Shown here: positions 7,262 through 15,108 of the stretch, piece after piece
How positions within the stretch are numbered: the first letter of the stretch is position 1
Layout: each line of letters opens with the position of its first letter
Assembly (NCBI GenBank): GCA_964430935.1
Contig: CAYSHK010000014.1
Span: forward strand, 1 to 34,592
Direction: 5' to 3'
DNA from: Thermopetrobacter sp964430935
GTDB lineage: Bacteria; Pseudomonadota; Alphaproteobacteria; Rhizobiales; Aestuariivirgaceae
Length of the DNA: 34,592 bases
The notes under the pieces: model-generated
What the model was told of the DNA's origin: nothing
Database searches by the model: none
Seen by the model: the letters and a program-made list of their open reading frames with translations, nothing else
Made by a program: the position numbers and the translations under genes

Positions 7262-8974
7262 ATGGGCTGGCGCGAGAATCTTTCCCGTCTTGGCGCGAAT
7301 CTGGCGCAACTCGGCTATCGTCGTCTGGCGGCGCTGGCCGTGGCCGGCGTTCTCATGACCGTCGCCGTGGCGGTGTCCGGCTACATGCTCACCCGGCCGA
7401 ATTTCGAGGTGCTCTACACCGGTCTTTCGCCGCGCGACGTGAGCGCCATCGGCGCCGCACTGAGCGAGGCCCGCATCCGCTACGACGTCAGCGAGGACGG
7501 AAAGACCGTCAAGGTGGCCTATGGCGAGGCGGCAAGGGCCCGCATGCTGCTCGCGGAGAAGGGGCTGCCCCGGTCCGCGCGGGCCGGTTATGAACTGTTC
7601 GACAACATCGGCGCGCTGGGTCTGACCTCCTTCATGCAGGAAGTGACGCTCATCCGGGCGCTGGAGGGCGAGCTCGCCCGGACCATCCAGTCGATCACCG
7701 GCGTGAAGGCCGCGCGCGTCCACATCGTCCTGCCCAAGAAGAACAGCTTCCGCCGCACCTCGCAGCAGCCCTCCGCCTCGGTTCTGATCCGTACCGATTC
7801 GGCCTATTCCCCCTCCTCGGCGGATTCCATCCGGTATCTGGTCGCCGGCGCGGTACCGGGGCTGTCGGTGGGGCGGGTCACCGTTCTGAACACCGACGGC
7901 ACGCTGCTGGCCAGCGGCGACGACCGCAAGTCCGCCGCGCCGCGCCGCCTCGTCGATCTGGAGATGACCGTCTCCCGGCGAATCCGCGACAACGTGCGCA
8001 GCACGCTCATGCCCTACCTCGGGGCCGGAAACTTTCAGGTGTCGGTGGCCGCGCGTCTGAACACCGACAAGAAACAGGTCAGAGAGACCATCTACGATCC
8101 CGCCTCCCGCGTGGAGCGCTCGATCCGTGACATCAAGGAGAAGACCTCCTCGACGAACACCAGCAAGTCCGCGGCCACCTCGGTGGAGCAGGAGATTCCC
8201 GAGAACGACGCGGCGGCCGGTCCGGCGAGCAAGAACAAGGAAAGCCGCGAGCGCAAGGAACGGCTGACCAACTACGAGATCAGCTCGCGCCGGATAGACA
8301 CCGTCAGCGACGGCTACGACATCGCCCGCCTCTCCATCGCCGTGGTGGTGAACCGCAAGAGTCTGGAGACGGTGCTGGGCCGCAAGCTGTCGGACGCGGA
8401 GCTGGAGAAGCAGAAGAAGGAGATCGCCGAGCTGGTCCGCACGGCGGCGGGCATCAACACCGCCCGCGGCGATCAGCTCAAGATCACCGCCGTGGACTTC
8501 ATCCAGTCGAAGAGCCCGCTGCAGCCGGTGCCCGGACCGGGCATCGCCGAATACGCCATGAAGATGGCGCCGGCGGCCATAAACTCCCTGGCACTGCTGG
8601 CGGTCACGGGCATCATCGTATGGTTCGGCGTGCGCCCCGCCGTCCGGGCCCTGACGATGCCGGCGCCCGTCGTGCAGGAGGAGCTGGCGGAGGGGAAGGG
8701 ACAGCTGGAGGCTCCTCCCGGCGCTCCCCAGCTCGAGGGCCCCGAGGGAACGGCGGTGGCGCAATCCCCGCCGCCGGAAACTCCGGATGCCGCGCCGCAG
8801 CAGAGTGTTGCGGGTGCGGATGGCGCCGGGGACGGGGAGGACAATCTCATCGTCGATCTGGTCGATTCCGCCTCCCATCTGCCGCTGAAGCGCCTGCGCC
8901 AGATGGTCGAGTACGACGAGAAGCAGGCCGCGGCAGTCATCCGGGAATGGCTGCGTGAGGAGAATGCGGCATGA
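7262..8974 (+). CDS. fliF: MS-ring protein FliF
   Basis: Inner-membrane ring that nucleates the basal body and carries the C ring. It has 570 residues with two membrane helices (about 22-43, and near residue 445 INSLALLAVTGIIVWFGV) flanking the periplasmic ring-building domains. Typical segments are NFEVLYTGLSPRDVSAIGAA, VKAARVHIVLPKKNSF and LPYLGAGNFQVSVAARLNTD. The C-terminal tail (PLKRLRQMVEYDEKQAAAVI) is the FliG-binding part. The ATG at 7262 has an AGGGGC ribosome-binding site; an in-frame TTG at 7190 lies directly after the terminator and would add an unconserved extension. fliG is not adjacent but about 22 kb away. Confidence 0.97.
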   Translation: MGWRENLSRLGANLAQLGYRRLAALAVAGVLMTVAVAVSGYMLTRPNFEVLYTGLSPRDVSAIGAALSEARIRYDVSEDGKTVKVAYGEAARARMLLAEKGLPRSARAGYELFDNIGALGLTSFMQEVTLIRALEGELARTIQSITGVKAARVHIVLPKKNSFRRTSQQPSASVLIRTDSAYSPSSADSIRYLVAGAVPGLSVGRVTVLNTDGTLLASGDDRKSAAPRRLVDLEMTVSRRIRDNVRSTLMPYLGAGNFQVSVAARLNTDKKQVRETIYDPASRVERSIRDIKEKTSSTNTSKSAATSVEQEIPENDAAAGPASKNKESRERKERLTNYEISSRRIDTVSDGYDIARLSIAVVVNRKSLETVLGRKLSDAELEKQKKEIAELVRTAAGINTARGDQLKITAVDFIQSKSPLQPVPGPGIAEYAMKMAPAAINSLALLAVTGIIVWFGVRPAVRALTMPAPVVQEELAEGKGQLEAPPGAPQLEGPEGTAVAQSPPPETPDAAPQQSVAGADGAGDGEDNLIVDLVDSASHLPLKRLRQMVEYDEKQAAAVIREWLREENAA

Positions 8975-9651
8975 AGGTCATTCCCGCATCCTGTGCCCTG
9001 ACGGACTTCGGTGGTGATGGCCCGCGTCCCTTCTCCGGCCTGCGGCCCACGTCGCCGTCCCCGGCCAGAACGGGCGGAGGGAACGACGGTGCTCGGAAGC
9101 GGGAGGATGGAGACGCCGGCGGAGAGGATCTTTCCCGCCGCCTCGCCAGAGCCTTCGAGGACGGCGTCGCGCAGGGACGGAAGGAGGCCGAGGCCGCCTT
9201 CGCAGAGGAGCGCCGCAGGATGGAGGCGGCCCATGCCGAGGAGTTGGCCGCCGTGGAGCGACGGTGGCGCGAGGAGGTGGGCCGGATGCTGGCGGAACGG
9301 CTGGGTGCCGGCCTGGAGGCGCTCGAAAGGGTGCTGGGCGAACGGCTCGCGGATGTCCTGGCGCCGATGATGGAGGAGGCGGCCCGCGAGATCGCGTTGC
9401 GGCGGCTGCGGGACGAATTGCGGCGCATGCTGGCGGCGGAGGAGGGGCTGAAGGTGCACGTCTCCGGTCCCCCGGAACTCCTGGCGGCCCTGGAGAGGGA
9501 TCTGGACGGCGCCGCCGCCTCCTTGGTGCTGGAGCCGGACGGGGATGCCGCCCGGCTCGTCGTGCACGTGGACAACACCGTCATCGAGACGGGCGTCGAG
9601 GAATGGGCGGCAGCGGTCCTGCCGCGGACACGGGCGGATGAGGCGGCATGA
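8971..9651 (+). CDS. fliH: FliH-like export ATPase regulator
   Basis: The FliH/YscL family binds the export ATPase FliI and links it to the C ring. This 226-residue protein has a disordered Pro/Gly-rich start (about 1-50) and a long Ala/Glu/Arg helical region with a GxxxG-like DGVAQGRKEAEAAF stretch (about 65-110). The C-terminal domain (LKVHVSGPPELLAALERDL) resembles FliH and V/A-ATPase E-subunit tails. Its start overlaps the fliF stop (ATGA) and its end overlaps motB. FliH sequences diverge strongly, so the call rests on this pattern plus position after fliF. fliI itself is distant (25854-27299). Confidence 0.75.
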   Translation: MKVIPASCALTDFGGDGPRPFSGLRPTSPSPARTGGGNDGARKREDGDAGGEDLSRRLARAFEDGVAQGRKEAEAAFAEERRRMEAAHAEELAAVERRWREEVGRMLAERLGAGLEALERVLGERLADVLAPMMEEAAREIALRRLRDELRRMLAAEEGLKVHVSGPPELLAALERDLDGAAASLVLEPDGDAARLVVHVDNTVIETGVEEWAAAVLPRTRADEAA

Positions 9652-10949
9652 GCAAGCAGGAAGACGACAGGCCCGCCGAGATCGTCATCGTGCGCCGGAA
9701 GCGCGGTGGGGACGACGACTGCCACCACGGCGGCGTCTGGAAGGTGGCCTATGCCGACTTCATGACCGCGATGATGGCCTTCTTCCTCGTCATGTGGCTC
9801 ATCAACGCGGCCAACGAGGAGACGCGTTCGCAGGTCGCCAGCTACTTCAACCCGGTGAAGCTGGTCGATACCACCACCAATCCCCGCGGCCTGCAGGAGA
9901 ACAAGGAGAGTTCCAGCGGGGACGTCGAGAACAAGGAACTGAAAGCCGAGGCCCTGGCGAAGTCGGACGAGGGCGAGGCCAACGCCGACGACGAGAAGAA
10001 GCCGAAACAGGAGCGCAAGAAGGGGCCGGCCACCCATTTCAGCGGCGGAGACATCCCGGAAAGCGAGCTGTTCCGCGACCCGGTGCGGACGCTGGACAGG
10101 ATCGCCGGCGGGGCTCCCGACATCCTGAAGGGTTCGGCCAGACCGCAGCGCCGCCCGGACACGCTCGGCGCGGAGGGCGGGGAGCAGTTCCGCGACCCCT
10201 TCTCGCCGCGCAGCTGGGACAGCCTGGAGAAGGTGCTCCCGGACGACGAGGTCAACAATCCTACCGAGGGTGGTCCCGACCTGATGGCCGAACGGGCCGG
10301 CGCCAGGGAGACCGCGGAGAAGCGGGCCGGAAAGGCGGCGCAGCGGAACCACCGTGCCGGCCGGAAGGAAAAGGGCAGGGCGAAGGAGGCCGGACGGCGC
10401 AGGGAGATGCACCTTGCGCAGCGCGAGGCCACGGAGGGTAAAAAGCCCGACCAAGGAAAGAGCGCGGAGAAGACCCGCGAGAAGAAGGCCGACGAAACGT
10501 ACAGGGAGATCAAGGAGGCGCTGCGCAGGGAACTGTCCGGCGGGGATGTCGCGCATCTGCCAGACGTCAACGTGAAGCGCACGCCGGAGGGCATTCTCAT
10601 CTCCCTGACCGACAAGGCCGGTTTCGGAATGTTCGAGGTGGGCTCGGCCAAGCCGCGCCGCGAGACAGTCAGGTTCATGGAGAAGATCGCGCGCATTCTG
10701 CGCGACAAACCCGGAAAGATCGTCGTGCGCGGCCATACGGACGGACGTCCCTTCCGCACCGATCTCTACGACAACTGGAGACTCTCCACCGCCCGCGCCC
10801 ATACCGCCCGCTACATGCTCCTGCGTGGTGGAATACCCGAGGATCGGATCGTGCGCGTGGAGGGATACGCGGACCGCAGGCTGGCCGTTCCTGACGATCC
10901 GCTGGCCGCCCGGAACAGGCGCATCGAGATCCTGCTTCTGGAGAAATGA
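9648..10949 (+). CDS. motB: Stator protein MotB
   Basis: Stator subunit that anchors MotA/MotB to peptidoglycan. The single membrane helix follows VWKVAYADFMTAMMAFFLVM, with the proton-binding Asp at residue 37. The C-terminal OmpA-like peptidoglycan-binding domain (about 310-433) contains GHTDGRPF at about 362-369 and ARNRRIEILLLEK at the end. Between them lies an unusually long, highly charged Lys/Glu/Arg-rich linker of roughly 200 residues. The 433-residue length exceeds enterobacterial MotB (308). It overlaps fliH upstream and motC downstream by four bases each. motA is encoded separately at 28980. Confidence 0.96.
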   Translation: MSKQEDDRPAEIVIVRRKRGGDDDCHHGGVWKVAYADFMTAMMAFFLVMWLINAANEETRSQVASYFNPVKLVDTTTNPRGLQENKESSSGDVENKELKAEALAKSDEGEANADDEKKPKQERKKGPATHFSGGDIPESELFRDPVRTLDRIAGGAPDILKGSARPQRRPDTLGAEGGEQFRDPFSPRSWDSLEKVLPDDEVNNPTEGGPDLMAERAGARETAEKRAGKAAQRNHRAGRKEKGRAKEAGRRREMHLAQREATEGKKPDQGKSAEKTREKKADETYREIKEALRRELSGGDVAHLPDVNVKRTPEGILISLTDKAGFGMFEVGSAKPRRETVRFMEKIARILRDKPGKIVVRGHTDGRPFRTDLYDNWRLSTARAHTARYMLLRGGIPEDRIVRVEGYADRRLAVPDDPLAARNRRIEILLLEK

Positions 10950-12112
10950 GCATGAACCGGACGCTTTCCGTGTTCCTGGCAGTGCTGCTGACGTTTGCCG
11001 CCCTTTCCGGCGGCCGGGCGGATGCCTCCGAGCCGTGGCGCTATCTGCAGGCCCTGCAGGCCCTGCAGGACAGGGTCGCCCACGGGGACCGCAAGGCCTA
11101 CCGCGCCCAGGTGCGTCTGATCGCCTACCTGGGCAAGGAGTTCGCAGCCATGCCGGACGAGATGTGGAAGAAACGGCTGAACGCCGAAGCCCTGTTCGTC
11201 TACGTTCTCAGCGGCGGCAATCCGGCGGCCGCCGTGGATATCCTGAAACGCAAGGTGGAGATCGCCCTTCCGGAAGGGGCGCTGCGAGGGGCCGTGGCCT
11301 TCGTCCAGGGACGCAACGGGGAGGCCTGGAAGCATCTCCAGACCGTGGACGGCGAAGGGATGTCCATTGCCGCGCAGGCCCAGCTCGCTCTGGTGAAGGC
11401 TTCGCTGCGCGCCGCCGCCGAGCCTCTCGTCGCGCTGAAGCTGCTGGCCCGCGTCCGGCTGCTGAAACCCGGAACGCTCATGGAGGAGGCGGCTCTCCGG
11501 AGGGCGCTCTTTCTTGCCGGCGGCGAGGGGGACGTGAAAACCTTCATGAAGCTGGCGTCCGCCTATATCCGCAGGTTCCGGAATTCCTGGTACGTCTCCG
11601 ATTTCCTGCGCCGTTTCGCCTGGCTGCTGGTCCGTCTCGACTACGGACGCGAGCCCTTCCTCGTGGAGCGCATGGAACCGCTGATCTCGAAGCTCACGAA
11701 ACGCCGGCGCGCCCTGCTCCATGCCGCCGTGGCCCGGGCGGCTCTGCTGGAGGGCAAGCGGAAACTGGCGATCGTCGCGGGACGCAAGGCACTCTCCGCC
11801 TATCCGGACGCCCCCCGTTTCGCCGCTCGCGTGAAGACGTGGATCGCTGCCGCCGAAGTGGTTTCGCCGCATCCCGAGGCGGCCGTGAAGACGCTGGAGG
11901 GCATATCTCCCGAGCTGCTGGACGAACGCGACCGCAGTCTGCGCACCGCTGCCCTCGTGCTGGCACGGGCCATCGTGGAAGAACCCGTCGAGCCGGCCAT
12001 GGAGGGCGGCAAGGTCGGGACAAGCCGGGAGAAGGATACTCCGGAAGTGGTGGTCAGGGCCCGGGCCATGGCCGCCGGTATCGAGAGGCTTCTGGAGGAA
12101 AAGGCACAATGA
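10946..12112 (+). CDS. motC: Periplasmic motor protein MotC
   Basis: In Sinorhizobium, MotC is a periplasmic protein that binds the MotB periplasmic domain and is needed for rotation. The 388-residue protein has a signal peptide (about 1-27) and a predominantly helical, repeat-like body rich in Ala, Leu and Arg. Characteristic stretches are EPWRYLQALQALQDRVAHGD near the mature start and VYVLSGGNPAAAVDILKRKV. The start overlaps the motB stop (ATGA), with a second ATG two codons later. Position between motB and fliK matches the rhizobial motB-motC-motD order. Confidence 0.9.
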   Translation: MSMNRTLSVFLAVLLTFAALSGGRADASEPWRYLQALQALQDRVAHGDRKAYRAQVRLIAYLGKEFAAMPDEMWKKRLNAEALFVYVLSGGNPAAAVDILKRKVEIALPEGALRGAVAFVQGRNGEAWKHLQTVDGEGMSIAAQAQLALVKASLRAAAEPLVALKLLARVRLLKPGTLMEEAALRRALFLAGGEGDVKTFMKLASAYIRRFRNSWYVSDFLRRFAWLLVRLDYGREPFLVERMEPLISKLTKRRRALLHAAVARAALLEGKRKLAIVAGRKALSAYPDAPRFAARVKTWIAAAEVVSPHPEAAVKTLEGISPELLDERDRSLRTAALVLARAIVEEPVEPAMEGGKVGTSREKDTPEVVVRARAMAAGIERLLEEKAQ

Positions 12113-13395
12113 AGGCGATGCCCGCCCAGCCGGCCGCGGATGCCGCCTCCGTTCCGGGACGGAGCGCCCGGAAGGTCGCGGACGGACGGGATGGAAGGAG
12201 CGGAACCGACTTCACGCAGGTGCTCCGCAGGCAGGAGGATCCCGGAAAGCGTCCGCCCGCGGCGGCCGGAGAGACCGACACCGGCAGGAATGCCGCGCCG
12301 CCCGCGGAGAACGCGAAAGGCCGGGGGACGCCATCCGTGGCGGATCCCGCATTCTCCATCACGCTCGACGGGGCCGGGGAACTGCCGGTCGCCGAAATAT
12401 CCGCACACGGAAGGCGGATGGCGGAACGGAAGGAGGAGGGTGCGGACTTTCCGCTCCCCATAGGGTTTGCGGAGGAAATGGCCGTCCCTGCCAGTCTCTC
12501 CGCCCCGCCGCAGCAGACCGTTCCGGCCGCCATGATGCGCAACGCGGGTGCGGCGGCGCGGGAGGCTCGAGTGGTGGATGGACGCTCCCTTCCTCCCCTG
12601 GAGGGCATGGCGGATGCGGATGGCGCCGCCGTGGCGGATGCGCTGCCGGAAATCTCTCCGGATGCCGAAATGCGCATGGACCATGCGGAAACCGCCCTGC
12701 GAAGGGGGCGGCCGCATGAGGGCCGCGGGCTCGGCACCGATTCCTTCTCCGGCGATGAGCGCATGCCGATGAAGGTGGTATCCGTTTCCAGCGAGCGGCA
12801 TCTGGAGCCGGCGGGTACGTCGCCGGCCGGGGCGCGGGATGGCATGTGGCGCGGCGCGGCCGCGCAAGTGCTTCGGGCCCTCGACGAGGGGCTCGTCCCG
12901 CAGGCCCTCTCCGGTCTGGACGGCGGGCGGAGTGGCGGGCCGAAAGTGATCCGCAACCTGGAGATCCAGCTCCATCCCGCCAGCCTCGGCACCGTGACGG
13001 CACGTCTGAGCATCAGCGGCGGTGACATGGAGATCACGATCAGCGTTCCCGACCGCAGGCTCGCGGACCAGATGGAGCGTGGTCTGGACCAGCTCGTACG
13101 CCGCATCCGCGCGCGGGATCATGGATCCGGGCGGACGGTGGTTCATCTCGTCACCGAGCCGCAGAATCAGCTCGGCGACCGTTTCCAGCCGCAGCCTCAG
13201 GGGCAGCCGGTGGCGGACGGAAGGTCCTCCTTCGGTGCCCAGACGCGGGAGGGGGGCGCATCCGGGGGACATGCGGGCCGGGAAGGACATGCGAGCGCGC
13301 AGGCCCATGACGGAGGAGGTGCGGGCGATGACGGCACACGGAATTCCGAAGCTGTTCGCCGTGCTGCTCGTCGCGACGGTCTGCTCTATCTCTGA
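12109..13395 (+). CDS. fliK: Hook-length control protein FliK (rhizobial MotD)
   Basis: Secreted molecular ruler that ends hook growth and switches export specificity by contacting FlhB. The 428-residue protein is disordered and Ala/Gly/Arg-rich over about 1-270. The conserved Flg_hook domain spans roughly 283-350: NLEIQLHPASLGTVTARLSI, then ISVPDRRLADQMERGLDQLV. A low-complexity Gln/Gly tail follows. The start overlaps the motC stop (ATGA). Its last 68 bases also encode the start of the transglycosylase gene in another frame. The rhizobial homologue was first named MotD and later recognised as FliK. Confidence 0.88.
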   Translation: MKAMPAQPAADAASVPGRSARKVADGRDGRSGTDFTQVLRRQEDPGKRPPAAAGETDTGRNAAPPAENAKGRGTPSVADPAFSITLDGAGELPVAEISAHGRRMAERKEEGADFPLPIGFAEEMAVPASLSAPPQQTVPAAMMRNAGAAAREARVVDGRSLPPLEGMADADGAAVADALPEISPDAEMRMDHAETALRRGRPHEGRGLGTDSFSGDERMPMKVVSVSSERHLEPAGTSPAGARDGMWRGAAAQVLRALDEGLVPQALSGLDGGRSGGPKVIRNLEIQLHPASLGTVTARLSISGGDMEITISVPDRRLADQMERGLDQLVRRIRARDHGSGRTVVHLVTEPQNQLGDRFQPQPQGQPVADGRSSFGAQTREGGASGGHAGREGHASAQAHDGGGAGDDGTRNSEAVRRAARRDGLLYL

Positions 13396-13912
13396 GATGG
13401 CCGCCGGAGCACCCCGTCCCCCGGGCGTATGCGAACGGCAGATGGCCGCGGCCGCCGCGCGTCACGGCGTGCCGCTGGGTTTCCTCTACGCCATCGGCCT
13501 GACCGAGACGGGGCGCAGGAAATCGCTCCACCCCTGGGCGCTGAACATACACGGACGGACGTTGTTCCCGCCCTCCAGAAAGGCGGCGCTGGAAGCCTTC
13601 CGGAAGGCGCGCGCCGAAGGGAAGACCCTCATCGATCTGGGCTGCATGCAGATCAACCACCACTACCACGGCCGCAATTTCCGCTCTCCCGACGACATGC
13701 TCGATCCTGCGCGCAACGTGGACTACGCGGCCCGTTTTCTGAAACGGCTCTATCGCAGGGAGGGAACATGGACCCTGGCCGCGGCCCGATACCACGCGGG
13801 GCCGCGCAACAACGCCGCCCAGAAGCGCTACGTGTGCATCGTCATCCGCAATCTCGTGGCCAGCGGCTTCGGTCGCTGGACATCCGCGGCCCGGGCCTTC
13901 TGCGACAGATAG
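13328..13912 (+). CDS. Secreted lytic transglycosylase (flagellum-associated)
   Basis: Predicted to cleave peptidoglycan so the rod can cross the wall. The 194-residue protein has a signal peptide (about 1-28) and an SLT fold. The catalytic Glu is probably E60 in YAIGLTETG; then come LIDLGCMQINHHYHG and AARYHAGPRN, which match the MQIN and AYNAG-type motifs of the family. The start at 13328 is chosen for the strong GGAGGAGGT Shine-Dalgarno at 13312-13320. The gene overlaps the fliK end by 68 bases in another frame. FlgJ here (23824-24471) has no muramidase domain, so this enzyme probably supplies that activity, as SltF does in Rhodobacter. Family sure, flagellar role inferred. Confidence 0.87.
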   Translation: MTAHGIPKLFAVLLVATVCSISEMAAGAPRPPGVCERQMAAAAARHGVPLGFLYAIGLTETGRRKSLHPWALNIHGRTLFPPSRKAALEAFRKARAEGKTLIDLGCMQINHHYHGRNFRSPDDMLDPARNVDYAARFLKRLYRREGTWTLAAARYHAGPRNNAAQKRYVCIVIRNLVASGFGRWTSAARAFCDR

Positions 13913-13975
13913 GGGAAGCTTTCCGGTGGAATTCCGCTTCGCCGGATCCGCATGGCGGCGGAAGCACCTGACATG

Positions 13976-14027
13976 CCCGTGTACGGACGGCGAATCAGTT
14001 GGCGGCGAAATATACTCCGTACACGGG
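13976..14027. promoter_or_regulatory. Paired palindromes at the rem promoter
   Basis: CCCGTGTACGGA (13976-13987) and TCCGTACACGGG (14016-14027) form a perfect 12-base inverted repeat. Each arm holds its own 10-base palindrome of form CCGT-N2-ACGG, and the two centres are exactly 40 bases apart. A -10-like TATACT lies at 14011-14016, directly before the second palindrome, with no TTGACA-like -35. If TATACT is used, the start point is near 14023, the first palindrome is centred near -41.5 (typical for an activator) and the second covers the start point. Confidence 0.6.
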
Positions 14028-14098
14028 AATCAGGTCAATGGACTGAACCTGCAAGTGCACAGTTTTGTGCCGATTGGCGACAATCTCCCTGATTCGAC

Positions 14099-14112
14099 TT
14101 ACCGAATGGTAA
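14099..14112. promoter_or_regulatory. Palindrome TTACC-GAAT-GGTAA before rem
   Basis: Perfect five-base arms around GAAT, ending 18 bases before the rem ATG and just upstream of its GAGAGAGG ribosome-binding site. It could be an autoregulatory operator or a small hairpin affecting translation. Only the symmetry is visible; no factor can be assigned. Confidence 0.4.
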
Positions 14113-14130
14113 AGGGCTGGGAGAGAGGCA

Positions 14131-14865
14131 ATGATCATAATCGTCGACAAGCGCGAACTTGTCCTCGAGGGATACCGGAAGAGTTTCGGGCGCGAGGGGG
14201 TTGCGTCCGTGGGCTTCCAACCCGAGGAATTCCGCAACTGGCTGGAGGCGACGCCGGAAAGCGAGCTTGCGGCCATCGAGGCGGTGCTGCTCGGCGGTTG
14301 TCCGGAATGCGAGGATCTCGCCGCCGTCGTGCGCCGGCGCATCCGCACGCCGATCATCGCCCTGAGCGACATGAACTCTCTGAACGAAGTGCTGAAGCTC
14401 TTCTCCGTCGGCGTGGACGACGTGGTGCGCAAGCCGGTGCATGTCCGCGAGATCCTGGCCAGAGTGAGCGCCATCATGAGCCGCATGCATGCCAACGACG
14501 CCGCCATGGTGGCCGGTGACATCAAGGTCTTTCCCGACGGCCGCCCGCCCCTGGTCGGAGGCGAGCCCATGCAGCTCCCGCGCCGTGAATACCGCATTCT
14601 CCACCATCTGGTGATGCATCGCGACCGCAGGGTGACGAAGCGGCAGCTCTTCGATTGCGTCTACGGCATTTTCGAGGACAGCGTCGAGGAATCGGTGATC
14701 GAGAGCCATATTTCCAAACTGCGCAAGAAGCTGCGCCAGAGGCTCGGCTACGATCCCATCGATTCCAAGCGCTATCTCGGATACTGCCTGCACAGCCGTC
14801 CGCAGAAGCCCCGCAGGCCGGCGGTTCCGGACATATTCCGCGGACCGGCGCTGCAGACGGCCTGA
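14131..14865 (+). CDS. rem: Orphan response regulator Rem/FtcR
   Basis: Transcriptional activator of flagellar genes in Sinorhizobium (Rem) and Brucella (FtcR). The 244-residue protein has a receiver-like domain (about 1-115) and an OmpR-type winged-helix domain (about 140-225, with VIESHISKLRKKLRQRLG, then DPIDSKRYLGYC). D6, S79 and the conserved Lys (K101 in DDVVRKPV) remain, but the phospho-acceptor position has Gly (G55 in VLLGG), so phosphorylation-independent activity is expected. DDVVRKPVHVREILAR and YGIF are close to FtcR. No sensor kinase is adjacent. The product probably activates flgE and downstream genes. Confidence 0.93.
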   Translation: MIIIVDKRELVLEGYRKSFGREGVASVGFQPEEFRNWLEATPESELAAIEAVLLGGCPECEDLAAVVRRRIRTPIIALSDMNSLNEVLKLFSVGVDDVVRKPVHVREILARVSAIMSRMHANDAAMVAGDIKVFPDGRPPLVGGEPMQLPRREYRILHHLVMHRDRRVTKRQLFDCVYGIFEDSVEESVIESHISKLRKKLRQRLGYDPIDSKRYLGYCLHSRPQKPRRPAVPDIFRGPALQTA

Positions 14866-14986
14866 GAGCTTCGCCGGATTCCACGCGGTCCGGTCTCCTC
14901 TCCCCCGGACCCGCCTTCCCTCTCCCGAACAGGGGAATCCGGCGGACAATAAATCCAGGCGGCAGACCTCCCTGTCCTGGTGACCT

Positions 14987-15020
14987 GGCCGCCCGCGTGA
15001 AAATGCGGGTGGCCTTTTTT
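14987..15020 (+). terminator. Intrinsic terminator between rem and flgE
   Basis: Ten-pair stem GGCCGCCCGC (14987-14996) with GCGGGTGGCC (15005-15014), one G-T pair, loop GTGAAAAT, followed by TTTTTT (15015-15020). It would end rem transcription about 150 bases after its stop, or attenuate flgE if transcription starts upstream. An upstream GGCGGC (14959-14964) can pair with GCCGCC inside the left arm, and CCAGG/CCTGG pairs lie between, so an alternative fold exists. Confidence 0.75.
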
Positions 15021-15108
15021 GCGCGCGGAAGGTGCTCGCAAGCCCGGCACAAGGCTGATGCGGAAGACTGGTTCCCGACAGTGGCGAAAATTGCGAGGAG
15101 CAACAGCG

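Noticed and set aside
15048..15065. GGCAC...TGC resembling sigma-54 before flgE
   Set aside because: The GG and GC are 12 bases apart, not the required 10. Other GG/GC pairs nearby have spacings of 8 or 9.
14866..15108. Additional gene between rem and flgE
   Set aside because: No frame with a ribosome-binding site or conserved content. The stretch contains the terminator and the flgE ribosome-binding site.
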